Below are positions 34,701 through 46,586 of a stretch of DNA of 64,000 nucleotides, one piece after another. This DNA comes from Tuctoria greenei (lineage: Eukaryota > Streptophyta > Magnoliopsida > Poales > Poaceae): contig JAYESD010000004.1 of NCBI GenBank assembly GCA_036927565.1, positions 167,063,697-167,127,696 on the forward strand. Reading direction: 5' to 3'. The translations under genes were made by a program, and so were the position numbers. Every line of letters starts with the position of its first letter. Position 1 is the first letter of the stretch. The notes below the pieces were generated by a model that was given only the letters and a program-made list of their open reading frames with translations, did no database searches and was not told the origin of the DNA.

Positions 34701-35700
34701 CACATTCTTAACTAGGTTCACTCATCCTTGAGTTTGTGCAACTTCATTTCTTATTTGCTAAGTTGCAGTCTTCTCATGTGCATATTGCACTTAATACTTT
34801 GATCATCCTATGTTTCCACTTTGATATTCCTTTGTTTGCCATGCACCATAGATTCCAGCACTTCCACACCACTCAACTTTCATCATTCTTGAGTTTTCAT
34901 TTATTTGTTAGTTACCAAGTTGAAATATTATCATATGCATTTTCATATCGATAGCTCATATGATGATGGCGATGGACAAAGTACCAATTGGAGGAGGAGG
35001 CACAAGAAGAACGTTGCTACGAGCAAGATTTGCCCGAGCAGCAGCAAGAGCAAGATTTGCCTAAACCACAATAAAGACCAGAAAAGGAGAAAAAGCGATG
35101 AGAAGCTTCATCCAGAAGAGCAAGCACTGACTTATTCACATTTACCCTGGTCACAACCTAACACAAGCCCCGGTTTGCATTTAAATGCTTTTATAAAGTT
35201 TTACTTTTGTACAATTTTTTGAGTAGGCTTGATATGTGCATTAGGTCTATGTTGGTTGAAATCCAATTGCATGGTCAGATATAACCAGAGGGTTTGTTGG
35301 TACTTCATAATGTCTACAGTGCATCCTAGCAGCAAAAGCTAGTTCTGCAGAGGCAGTAGGCTAACCTAAGCCAAAGCAAGATAAGTTCCGCAAGCGCAAG
35401 GAAAGTACCACTGTAGCACCTGACTCAAGAGTATTCCATGGAGTATCATATTTGTTTATCCTAAAGGAAGGCAAAGGGAAGAGTGGCAAGACCAAGGAAA
35501 GCATAGAGTGTTATAGTGAGGGATCCAGTAGGATGGGTAAATGATGTAGTGGGGTAGTGTGACACACACCTAAGCAAACTACTCTATGGGGGTAAGAATG
35601 TCCTAGTGGAGACCAAGTTAGGGATGGAGCTACTCCTATTGTGCTTTAAGTATTCATATACATAGCCTGTTAGTGTACACATGAGTATGCTAATGATGAG
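31750..35700 (+). repeat. Long diverged repeat, copy 2 (plus), probable retrotransposon non-coding/LTR DNA
   Basis: Same order of blocks as copy 1 but on the plus strand: AT-rich start (31800-32350), GC-rich block (32370-33090 and 33420-33850), TAGAAAATTCTCAAA (about 34155), a purine-rich stretch with a small Lys/Arg-rich frame (34960-35130), TTTATAAAGTTTT and ATGTGCATTAGG (about 35193-35250). The largest open frames (32399-33091 plus, 33546-33860 minus) are low-complexity and not credible genes. Unassigned family; boundaries approximate. Confidence 0.5.
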
Positions 35701-36857
35701 TACTAGGGCTTAGTGGTACACCACATCGGACATAGGTTTACCCCTGACAACATCAATACGATTCTCGCCTCGAGCCTGTGGTGTAGATGAACGTGGGGGA
35801 TTATGAAGGGTGGACAGGGCTGTCACCACCTGCTGCCTAACCCTACAACCCGTCGGTCTACCAGACATCCAATGCTACTTAATTATCTAAGCACCACGCT
35901 TACATGTTAAGAAAATACCTTAGGAGCTGCAGTACAAGTACTTTCCTAAGGCAATGACTAACCTAAACATCGTTGAAACCAATATTTGGACCAAGCACTA
36001 ACTTACTCATATCAACATAACCATATCAATACCTAATTACATTATAGTGGTGGTGTATGATGTTTATGATAACATGACATGATATGAGCATTATGACTAG
36101 ATCATAGTAACATCTACACCGGACACATATATGGACTCCACAACCAAACAAGGAAAACTTTGCCCAAGTATATGAATAAGTAAAGAACAATAATTATCAT
36201 AAAGCATAAAGTCACTAAATAAAGAAAAGATACAGGAGCCATACCTTTCCCAATTTGGACTTGGGACTAGAGGCTCCTCTCTACAGCCTAACCTCCACTA
36301 AGGACTAAGAGAGCACTAGTCTAATACAAGAGAGAATACATGAGTGGTGTGTTTGAGAAGTGAGGCACCCCCCTATTTATACACAGAGTAGAGGTAGTTC
36401 CCGCCAAAATTAGCGTGTGAATTAGTCTTCACCGCCTTCAGGGCACCACAGGTAAGCACCACGCATCGACTGACCGGGTTTGGCGCCAGGACGAAGTCGG
36501 TCGAGCCAGGGGGTCGGCCGAACCGGTCCTAGCCCCCCTCGATTGTGCTTTCTCCAAAATATTGATAAGTGGGCCCATGGTTCATCCCCATGTGAATTGT
36601 CGTTGGTTTCCCTCAGATACGCCTGGAATGGGTCAATGGATCCATTTGATGCCACATGTCTTCGCGTGATTAGATGAGGTGGCACTTTTTAGGATTGCCT
36701 CCCCTCATTCTCCATCAATTCTGCATAAAAACTCCTGCATACACTATTTCTCCATACAAGTGGAATTATGTCAAATCTAACTATGACGTGTGTAGGAAAT
36801 ATTTATTCCTACACATATTTGTGTTATATTGACGATCAAAATTGCTATATAACAACA
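35700..36857 (-). repeat. Minus-strand LTR with promoter (gypsy type)
   Basis: On the minus strand the element part to the right ends with a purine-rich AAGCTTTGGGAAGTTTG (about 36880-36865). Then TGTTGTTATATAGC starts the LTR at 36857. A strong TATA box, GTATAAATAGGGGGG (complement at about 36371-36386), precedes a CT-rich leader. The downstream end lies near 35700 but is not resolved. A 9-bp perfect inverted repeat, GTGTAGGAA / TTCCTACAC, lies at about 36789-36813. Confidence 0.45.
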
Positions 36858-38192
36858 GTGAACAAACTTCCCAAAGCTTACCCTTTGCTCGTCCTGAAGA
36901 AAAGATGAAGTCTTAAGTTGTTGATCAAGAAGTTTCTACAATGTTCTATTTTGAAAAAGTACCATGTGCACAACCAAATATTCTACCTTGCATTGAATAA
37001 ACTGGTTATGGTACCTCACCCGTTTCCTTAGTCATTATGGGGCTTATGTCTTATCCTTTTCTTGGGTGGTTGAAAGACAGTACAGTAAAGTGAGCATGCA
37101 TCACTTAATGTTTAACTCAAATTTCCGGAGAATTTCAAATGGTGTTTTGAATTTAAGTTCCTCAAATGATGCACTCAATCACTCCTATGTGGGAAGTTGT
37201 ATTAGTATCCTCACCAAGGCAACGCCTTCTTGTCCTACATCTAAATAAGGCTTGTATGTGTAGCTTGGTAGGCATCAAAAGTAGGCATATTTGCAACACA
37301 TTTATTGCTAAGTCAGAAGAGCAAGCCTTAGGAGAAAAAATCTTACTTTTGATTAAGATTTGTGCAAGTGTGATAGAATATTTGTGGAGTGGAGATACGA
37401 AGATAACTTCTTTGTATGCAATCTCTTTATTGTGAGGATGAAACATGGCTACTTATTTTCTCTTTTTTTTTTCCTCATGCTCTTGTGCATGAGCATGTTT
37501 TTTCCTTTTTATTTTTCTTGTATTATGTCTTATACTCCTCTTTTATTTTTAAATACTTTCAAGAGATTATTATGCATGATATTCATGGATTATCTTTTTG
37601 ATGGTGAATGGTATGATGGAATTTTACTAACTTCTAGTGTAGAATTTTAGTATGTGCCCGTGCAATCTTGATCTATACTAGAATTTTAGCATGAAAAAGG
37701 TTCTCACATAGGTCTATACTAGTTTGACTAGACTCAATGTGAAGGCAAATAGCCTATGCATGGGGTTTATCAAATTCAAATCATCATATGACTTTTGTAG
37801 AAATTTCAATCAAATGAAGAACTTCCATTTTTGATTTTTTCTGAAAGATTAATTTTAACTTTCAACTAAGATATTAGCAGCTCTTATCACTATAACATAT
37901 CCCAAAACAAACCTAGAATTAAACTTAACTTTTGCTACCTACAAATTCCAAGTTTTAAAGCAAGAATATTCTAATACAATAAACATAGTACTTGGAGAAT
38001 AATAAGTTGTATGCAAGGGACTAGAGAAAATAAGACAGAGCAATTATTCATCATTTCAACTCATTCAAAGTAAAAATATTCTTACCGCACATCTTTTATT
38101 TTATTATCCTAACCTATACCAAATTATCTATTTATTTATTTTTTAGATGCAAATGTGGTGGAAAGAAAGAAATAAAATAAAAGAATGCAAAT
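36858..38192 (-). other. Internal 3' non-coding DNA of the same gypsy-type element
   Basis: AT-rich, no credible gene on either strand. The minus strand near 36900 reads CAGGACGAGCAAAGGGTAAG, a phrase I associate with the 3' untranslated part of plant gypsy elements just before the 3' LTR. Element F is inserted at 38192/38193; the flank CAAAT (38188-38192) is its candidate duplication. Confidence 0.4.
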
Positions 38193-40002
38193 TGTGGGAT
38201 CGAAGAGCACGTGTAAATCTACCAGAGGGGGGTGAATGGTAGATCTAAAACTTTTTCAGCGGAAGCAATGAAAAACCCTCGACAGAAAAATGATTTGTTA
38301 AAGAAACCGTGTGTGCGACTAATCTAAACGTGTTCAACTGTGACAACACTAGTATAGATTGTAGAGAATCAAGTCACGAAGACTTCACAACAAGAATCAC
38401 GAAAATCCATCCAAAGAAACTCATGTTACGATTGAAAGATCGAACAAAGGTCAATCTGGTCTACCTGAGAAAAATAGTTCTCAAACTCTGCAAAGAAACT
38501 CGTGTAGATCATAAACCACAAATCCAATGACCGTGAAATTTTCACAGATGATAGAAAATAAAGTTGTGAAGACAACCCAAAAAGTATTACATCAATCAGA
38601 TCTGTAAAACTCGAGTTATGCTAAAACCACCGAAGAAAGGTAGTGTTGTTCAGAAACTCGACGAAAACAAGTTGGACGAACAAGGCACAAACGTTCCTTT
38701 CAACTATGAATTTTATTCAATAGAACACAAGAGGAACAACCCTACAAGTCGTCTCACATGAGTTCTTGTCTCCCTTGCTTACATAACCAGCCATGAGGCC
38801 AACCCAAAGCAAACTAGGACTCTAATCCTACTCAATTCACGAATCAAAACTTTTCATAACTGCTCAAGACTCTTCTATACGCAGATAGAAGCAATCTTAA
38901 GACTTACAAACACCTTAGGAACGTATCCCGCATTCCTAAAACTACTCCAATTCGTTACTCACATGAAATCCTATCATAACCAACTCAAAACTTTTCATAT
39001 TTGAGTCAAACACGACTCAACCACAGTCTGAGTCCATAACCTAGTCGGTTGGACCTTTCCGACCAATTCTTTACGTCCACATCTCTTCATCACGCCTCAG
39101 AACCATATAGCCACGTCCATACACTCCTTGCATACGTGCAAACACCTTCCAACGACGTCCATGATACCTTCATATGCATTGTTCTTGATTCAAACATGTT
39201 GTGCAACCTCCCGATCAAGTCAACCACAATTCCTCCCGAACTTGGTTGTTGAACCTCATATTCTCCCTAAGACTAGTTCAATGGATCCCGTCACCAGCCA
39301 TGTCTTGAACTCAAGCAACACCTACACATCAATAGACAACCAATACATCCGAGCACAAGTCCTCGACTTGACTATCGTTAGTTCCGAAACCACAACACCT
39401 TACGTGAGCACCTCACTTAAGCAGGTTGCAAACAATTGCAAAATGATATCATCCAAAACGCATCAAAAAATTAGTAAAAGAATACTAAACAAACTTTCCA
39501 TAAGTGTAAAGCAAGTATGAACCATTGCAAGTTAAAAGCAGAAACACTGCAATCAAGCATTGAACCTTGCCAAAGCTAACCGGACCTTGAACCAGAGCTT
39601 ACCAAAGCTAGCAGGACCTAGCGCCGGAGCTAACCAAAGCTAGTCGGACCTAGCGCTGGAGCTTACCAAAGCTAGTCAGACCTAGCGCTGAAGCTTACCA
39701 AAACTAGTCGGACCTAGCTAGCACCAGAGCTAACCAAAGCAAGACAAACCTTGTGCTGGACCTAGCAACAACATGTCAAACCTAGCCACAGCAAGTCGGA
39801 CCTATCCAAAATAAGTTAGACGTGGACAAAATAAGTCGAACCTTGCATCGGACCTTGCCGGAGCTACCCAAAATAAGCCGGACCTATCGTCGGACCTTGC
39901 AGGAGCTCGATCCTAGAGTTGGACCATGTTAAAAAGATGTTTTGGTTGTAATCAAAACTTTTATCGTCAAAGCCAATGTATTCAGCACACATAGGTCTCA
40001 CG
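38193..40002 (-). repeat. Element F 3' LTR (1810 bp)
   Basis: Plus-strand edges TGTGGGATCG (38193) and GGTCTCACG (40002; the terminal base is changed from the family A). Inverted tandem array at about 39550-39930. The TATA region near 38770 reads TTACATAACC, weaker than in B and G. This LTR is not interrupted, so it shows the uninterrupted CCATTGCAAG site (about 39519-39528) where B entered A. Confidence 0.92.
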
Positions 40003-41025
40003 ATCTCCCCCTTGATGAATGCATTGGCAACACCACTTAAAATCTGAACATTGGCTTATTCACATGAAAAGTTGTGAAAACAATTTCCCCCCCTTTTTGA
40101 AAATCAGAAGAGATACAAATGAATTTACCCCCCTATACATACTTCTCCCCCTATACATACTTCTCCCCCTTTGCATACTTCTCCCCCTGAGAAGAAACGT
40201 GCCAAAAACACTTGTGAATATGTGCAATGTGTGATCAATCCCCCCCTTTGACAATGTATTCAGCAAGGTACAAAAGAGAAATTTAATTTGTTATGAACAC
40301 ATTATAACATATACATATAAAACAAAGCTTATCCAAGTCATACTATCAAGTAACTTACACTATCACAACAATGAGATACATAAAGTAGTATAAGGCATGC
40401 TAGAGATCAAATGTAACTTCCAATTTAAGCAAGTCATGATCTCAGAAACTTAACTATTTCAAGACCTGAAAGCATGACACTTGTTGCTGCAAATTTTTTA
40501 AGAACAAATTTTGATCATATGAAATTTGCAAGCGATTATATGCGCATCTGCCTTATTCTAACCAACCAAGCCTAGCCTATGCCATTTGACAATCACAAGC
40601 TTAAGGACATGGTTCTAGTCATACACAACTTCTTCCAAGTTCATATCTAAGTGCAATGATAAGTCATCTCAAAAGAAGAAGTGCGATGCATCCATATTCT
40701 CTTGGTATTTTCTTATTTTTTCATTTGAACATAAAAAACTCAACATGTGATTTGCTTACTTGATTAATTCTTTATGATTAAAAGCACTTGTGAGCATGCA
40801 AAAAGTTCAAAACAGTAAGAAAGTTCGATCATGACCAGATTTAGTGTAAGTGATTATTCCAATCACTAGTCATGGCAAAAACTACAAAATGTATAATAGG
40901 AGTAATGTAGTAAGAACTTTCAGCATGTAAAAGGAATCACAAAGTCATATATGTATGAAATACTATGCTCATATTATTCTTATTTCAGATTCACACATAG
41001 ACTTCCCAAGTTTCAGAACTCCTCC
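40003..41025 (-). other. Element F 3' non-coding region with multiplied polypurine tracts
   Basis: Directly next to the LTR the minus strand reads CAAGGGGGAGAT (primary tract). Further copies occur near 40240 and, as three head-to-tail 18-bp units CTATACATACTTCTCCCC, at 40133-40186. No ORF. G has the matching stretch at 63130-64000. Confidence 0.85.
40133..40186 (-). repeat. Three 18-bp tandem repeats containing a polypurine tract
   Basis: Units at 40133-40150, 40151-40168 and 40169-40186; the first two are identical and the third differs at two bases. On the minus strand each unit carries GGGGAGAAGTAT. G has similar units near 63945-63990. Confidence 0.9.
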
Positions 41026-42914
41026 TCAATTTAAGCCATGAGGATGCATAACCCCTATTTCACTATGAATGTAACAAAAATGAGTGAAATCCAAAGGTTT
41101 TGTGAAAATGTCAGCCAATTGATGTTCGGTATCTACATGGTGAAGCACAATTTTTCCTTTTCCAACATTATCACGGAGAAAGTGATACCTAATGTCGATG
41201 TGCTTTGTTGTAGAATGTTGCACGGGGTTTTTAGCAATGCAAATGGCACTAGTGTTATCACAAAACAATGGAACACTATCTAGATCAGCCCCATAGTCCT
41301 TAAGTGTTTCAACAATCCAAAGAATTTGTGAGCAAGGACTAGCAGTAGCTACATATTCAGATTCGGCTGTGGATTGTGCAACTGAGTTTTTTTTCTAGAG
41401 GACCAAGCAACAAGTGAATTACAAAGAAAATGACAAGCACCGGAAGTACTTTTCCTATCAATCCTACAACCCCCAAAATCAGCATAAGAAAAAGCTTTCA
41501 AAGTAACAGTTCAGGAAGAAGGAAGAAAAATACCAAATTCTTGAATTTCATGTAAGGACCTGAGAATCATTTTGATGGCTTGACGATGTGAAGCACGTGG
41601 GAAAGCTTGCAACCGTGCACAAAGACATACGCTGAATTGTATGTCCGGTCTTGACGCCGTGAGGTACAAAAGTGATCCGATCATGCTTCTATTTTCTTTT
41701 TGATCCATGAGTTCACCATCTTCATCAAGTTCAAGTGTCGTTGCTGTTCCCATTGGTGTTCGAAGAGGCTTGCTTTTGTCCATGTTGAAGCGCTTAAGAA
41801 GGTCTCTTGTATACTTTGTTTGATGCACAAAGGTACCTTCCTCGGTTTGCTTGATTTGCAGCCCCAAAAAGTAAGTGAGTTCACCCATCATACTCATTTC
41901 AAATTTTGAACTCATCATTGCTGAAAACTTGGACACAAGATCATGAGAAGCACAACCAAAGAAAATATCATCCTCATACACTTGAATGAATAATGAGTTA
42001 TTGCCATGCTAAAGCACAAAAGAGTTATATCAACCTTGCCCATGGTAAACACCTTTTCAAGAAAGAATGTTTTTAACCTATCATACCATGCTCTAGGGGC
42101 TTGTTTGAGACCGTACAAGGCTTTGGACAGTTTGTAAACATGATTAGGAAAATCTGGATTTTCAGAACCTGGTGGTTGCTTGACATAAACCTCCTCATCT
42201 ATATAGCCATTAAGAAAAGAACTTTTAATGTCGATTTGATATAACTTGAAACCTTTAGATGCAGCAAAAGCTAACAAAATTCTTATGGCTTCTAATCTAG
42301 AAACAAGAGCAAAAGTTTCATCAAAATATACCCCTTCTATTGTGTGAAACCTTGAGCAACCAATCTAGACTTATTCCTAATCACAACCCCATCCTCACTT
42401 TGTTTATTTTTAAAAACCCATTTAGTTCCAATTAAAGTGTGATCTTGAGGTAGAGGTACAAGTTTCTAAACATTATTTCTTTCAAAATTTCCTAAATCTT
42501 CTTACATGGCAATAATCCAAGATTCATTAGTGAGTGTGTGTGATATATCTTTGGGTCCAAAAGATGCAACAAAAGTAGAATGAGCATAAGAGTTTGGATC
42601 GTTAAACCTGGACCGTGTGACTCGTTCGTGCAAGCTTCCAATTATTTGTTGCGGCAGATGATTCTTGTAAATCTGTAGGGGAACAGATGTCTCACAAGCT
42701 TCTTCTTCATCAGGTTCATCGCAGATTGAAGAACTTGTGGCTTGTGGACAATCAAGACCAGCAGAGATGGTAGTCAGAGCTTGTTCAAAGTTCGGAGCTG
42801 GACACGTGTTAGCTTTGAATGTAAGGCAATATCACCGACTCCACTTCTTCTTCGAAAATACCCGCCCCCTGAGGACATGGATGCGAACCTGCAATGTTCG
42901 AGCTAGTACCTGGG
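41026..42914 (-). pseudogene. Element F pol, C-terminal half (linker, RT, RNase H), broken
   Basis: Linker at 42914-42600 is full of stops. RT is readable at 42277-41915 (YQIDIKSSFLNGYIDEEVYVKQPPG, ALYGLKQAPRAWYDRLK). The active-site box reads YEDD instead of YVDD (41967-41978). The next frame (41981-41511) covers the RT thumb and connection. RNase H motifs appear as CDNTSAIC and the last frame 41268-41026 ends HPHGLN plus stop, the normal family terminus. Several frameshifts. Confidence 0.88.
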
Positions 42915-44503
42915 TAAAAGTTGCCTAGAGGGGGGGGGGGGGGTGAATAGGCAATAATACCTGAATTTACTTAATCAAACAAGATTAAATTCCTGTGGCA
43001 AGACTAGTCTGCACGGGGCCGGACTAGTCCACTCAACATAGAGTGGAAACCCTAAAACTTTATTTCCACGAGTTATTTTGCAGAATTAAGTTCACCAAAG
43101 AGATAAACAATGTGTGGTGAACTCGTAAAGCTCATATTGTCAAGTTTAAACACTTAGATTGCAAGTTTACAATAATGATCAAAATGTAGGGCAATAAGAG
43201 CAAAGTGAACCCTAATAGCAATACTAGTGATCACGAAAAAGTGAGAAACAAGTGAAACGAGATTTATCCCATGGTTCAGCTCCACGAAGAAGCCTACCTC
43301 CACATTGAGAAGTCCACACAAGGACCGGGTCTCATTTGACGCTTCTCTCACCAAGCCACCACGATGGCCGGATTAGTTTCCACTATATAAATGGGTAATT
43401 ACCAAGTTTGATGGGGCTACTCACAACTTGAGGCTCCTACAAATCAATACAACGAGGAGCACACGAAGCTCAACTCACACAAGCCACAAAACACAACACA
43501 ATGTGCAAGAGATCAAACCGAGAGACAAAGCGCGACGATCTTTCTTTACTCTCCTCCCCAAACCCTAATCTCTTCAAGATTTGTGCTTAGAGGGTTAGTA
43601 GGACGAGTAGAGGGCTTTGGAAGGCTCTAGGATGCTTGTGGAGGCGCTAGGGTGCAAGACTTGTTCAAATGATCCTGGGGGTCCTGTTTTTATTGGGGTC
43701 CCGAGCCCCTACTGCTGACATCAACAGAGGGGTGGACTAGTCCGGCCCTATGGGACCACTGACCTCTGGTCAGTTCCCGACAACTGCCACACTGAGCAAC
43801 GATCGTTACGCTACCCGCCAAATTTCCAAATTCAAATGGTCACTAGACAACGGACTAGTCCGAAGTGGAACAGAACCATTTGGTCCGTCCCAAAATGGAC
43901 TCTTCTCGGTTGGCACGGACTAGTCCGGCCACAAGGGCAGACTAGTCCGGCCCCCTAGGGTTTCTCTCGGTCTATCTCACTAAGTCTCAAACGGACAAGT
44001 CCGTACCCAAAATGACATGTCCGAACTACTCCAAAGAGCTTTAGTCCGTCACAAAACGGTCAAGTCCAGACTTCTCAGACTTAGCTCCAAATTCACTCAC
44101 ATTCACTCTAGAGGCGCTTGGTCCGTCTCAAAACAGACTTGTCTGCCATGGCCGGACTAGTCCGGCCTTGAGGCCCGGACTAGTACGGCCTCCTAGGATT
44201 TTTCTCATTTTAGGCTTCTCACTTAGGTTTTTCTCTAAACCACCACTTTGAGCCCCTTGGTATGATCTCAGTGCACATGATATATCCACCCTCTCTCATG
44301 ATACGGCTCACATAAACTCAACACTATAGAAACCCTAATTTCTACGCTTGAGTCTTTGACGCCCGTTTTAGCCTTTTCCTTTTTGAGTGTTTTCCTCTCA
44401 TTTCAATCCTTGTACCTGTGCTTAAGATCAACTAAGCTCATTAGCCTCTTAATTGTCGTCATCAATCATCCAAAACCCACGGGGATGCCTTGATGCACTT
44501 TCA
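42915..44503 (-). repeat. Element E 3' LTR (1589 bp)
   Basis: Plus-strand edges TAAAAGTTGCC (mutated TGAAAGT) and GCACTTTCA. A run of 14 G at about 42930-42943 is expanded relative to other copies. The TATA box is altered (complement of TTTTTATTGGGG near 43687), so this copy lacks the CTATAAAAA seen in the 5' LTR. Palindromes at about 43735-44190. Confidence 0.92.
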
Positions 44504-44946
44504 ATCTCCCCCTTTTTGGTGAATTGATGACAGCACATTAAGACTTCAACAATAACGATAATAATTTGTTTTCATAACATGTATTTGTATGAGTGACTCC
44601 CCCTCTATGTATGCAACATGAGTAAGAGAGATTGAGAGAGTTCTCATGCATATACACGTTATGGTGGGGTGCCTAAGTGATGTGTTCATAAAGTGTGATA
44701 AGACAACAATTATGCAAGATAGACATGTAAGTGAGGCAACACATCACAAATTTAGGTAAGATACATGAATATATGATTATGTCTTACAATACAACTTGGA
44801 ATGAGAGTTTAAACCATAAGTCCTTCATAGATCAAATACTCTCTCAAATTAGTCTATCTCTCCCCCTTTCATCTCTCCCCCTATATCTCTCCCCCTTTGG
44901 CATTAAGACACCAAAACGTAAAATAAGAGAGGAAGGGCCCTTGGGT
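44504..44946 (-). other. Element E 3' non-coding region with polypurine tracts
   Basis: On the minus strand, AAAAAGGGGGAGAT borders the LTR (44504-44517). Further GGGGGAGA tracts lie at about 44598 and as a close series at about 44864-44900. No credible gene; the open frame running right from 44731 is antisense to the extra ORF. Confidence 0.85.
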
Positions 44947-46586
44947 CTACTCATCGTCGGAGTCATCCTCGTCATCGCCGCCTTGATGCCCGCTGTCGCT
45001 CTCTTTGGCCTCCGGGTCAAGATGGTCATCATCATCATCAGTAGGGGCCGCGATGGAAGTCCCAGCTTCTCCAAACTGAGCAAGCTCCTCGGCAGTGAAC
45101 TTCGGGAAAGAATTGAGCTCACAATCGCTCTCCTCAGCGGGAGACATAGGAATTTCCAGCTTGTCGCACATCGCCTTGAGATACTTCTCATTGCAACACT
45201 CCATGCGACGTTGCCGAATTTCCATCTTCCGGCAAGAGGAGAAAAGAGCCTTGAAGTATTTGAAGAATCCACTCCCGCATTGTGTCGAAGGCGGAGGTGG
45301 TGGAGGAGATGGCACAAAGTGAGTGGAAGAAGTGGGAGGATCCGCATTCTTCCTCCTAGGAGCAGTCAGCTCTGGAGGAAGGAGTTGTGGGCGAAGCCTT
45401 CGATGAATGATGTCTTTCTTGAACGTGAGCCCAGAGATCTTCTCAATCATGTACATAATGTACGGGGCGTATCCACATGATCAGTTAGGGGTGTGAGAGA
45501 TGTTGAAGATGTCATCAAAGATATAGTCCACCACATTGAAGCGGACATCTCCATCAATGAGGACCATCAAGTGCCTCAAATTTCCTTGAATAATCCCTGC
45601 ATCTCTATCCTTGGGGGCAATGGTATTTCTGAGGACCCGGTTGAGCACACTATAGAAGGGTTTGATGTTTGTGATGTGCCCGACCTCATACTGTGCATGA
45701 CTTAGGTACATATAGTCCAAGGTGTGCCAATCAACTGGCTTCAGATTTGAGATGATGATTCCATTATCCAGTTGGTCCTCCAAGTCAAGCAACTGAGCAA
45801 ACTCCCAATAGGTGGTGGAGTACTACTCGCCATGGGTCATCCAGGTAATCCTCCTGTCCCCATCGGTGTGAAAGTATAGAGTGGAGTAGAACTGAGTTAT
45901 GACTTCCACATTCCAGTCATACTGGAGGGCCATGAACTTCTTCAGCCCATGCCTCTCGACGGCCTCAATCACGTCATTGAAGGCTTGATGATCCTTCTGG
46001 GCCATATAATCCCAATCTATCCACTAAGCATCTGTGACAGGGGTCTGCTTGGTCATGTAGACCGTCCGGTAGTAGTCACAGTGGAAGTCACACTAGAAGC
46101 GGGGATCCACTGTGCTCCTGTCATGCTGATATACATTGATCTTTCTGAACTTGCATGCCTTCTCAGCCCCCTTGCCCTTGAAGATGTTGGCGTCAAAAGC
46201 AGCTGCACGGTTTGGGTTCCGTGCTGGAGAAGACATCCTCAGTGGGCCAATGGGTTGTGGAGCACCCTTCTTGACCTTGTTTGCGGCCTTCTTGTCCACA
46301 ATCACCCTGTTCTTGGGTGCAGAATCAACTGGGGCTTTGCCTTTATCTTTGGAGGTCCTTGCCCTCTGGGACTTAGCTTGCTCACCCAAGGTCACAAGCC
46401 GTTCCCTTTCGGGGCAGCCTTGGTAGCTGCAGAGTTGTGCTCCTCTCGCTGCGTCTTCTTTGCCCTTTGAGAGGAAAAGTATGTAGCAGCCATCTCTTGA
46501 TCCTCTCTTTGCTTTCAGCGAAAGAGAGCTTGCTTCTCTGCTTCGGTCTCAGAGTCAGAAGGTGGAACATATTCATTGTCCGACAT
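44947..46586 (-). pseudogene. Element E extra ORF downstream of pol
   Basis: Homologue of 11700-13337, read from ATG 46586 to TAG 44947-44949. The N-terminus (DNEYVPP, then charged) is followed by the central Trp/Tyr-rich domain (46005-45481) and the Pro-rich, then Asp/Glu-rich tail (45456-44947). Breaks include a stop at about 45481 (in the PN-SCGY region), further stops near 45823 and 46093, and a length not divisible by three, so at least one frameshift. Different breaks from C, which means the common ancestor was open. Function unknown; no membrane segment or signal peptide seen. Confidence 0.8.

Noticed and set aside
42580..42914. Possible separate small gene left of E
   Set aside because: Minus-strand reading matches the linker between integrase and RT in G (about 61260-61600), so it is part of the broken pol of F.
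44731..45480. 249-codon plus-strand frame
   Set aside because: Antisense to the extra ORF of E, with its start in the non-coding polypurine region.
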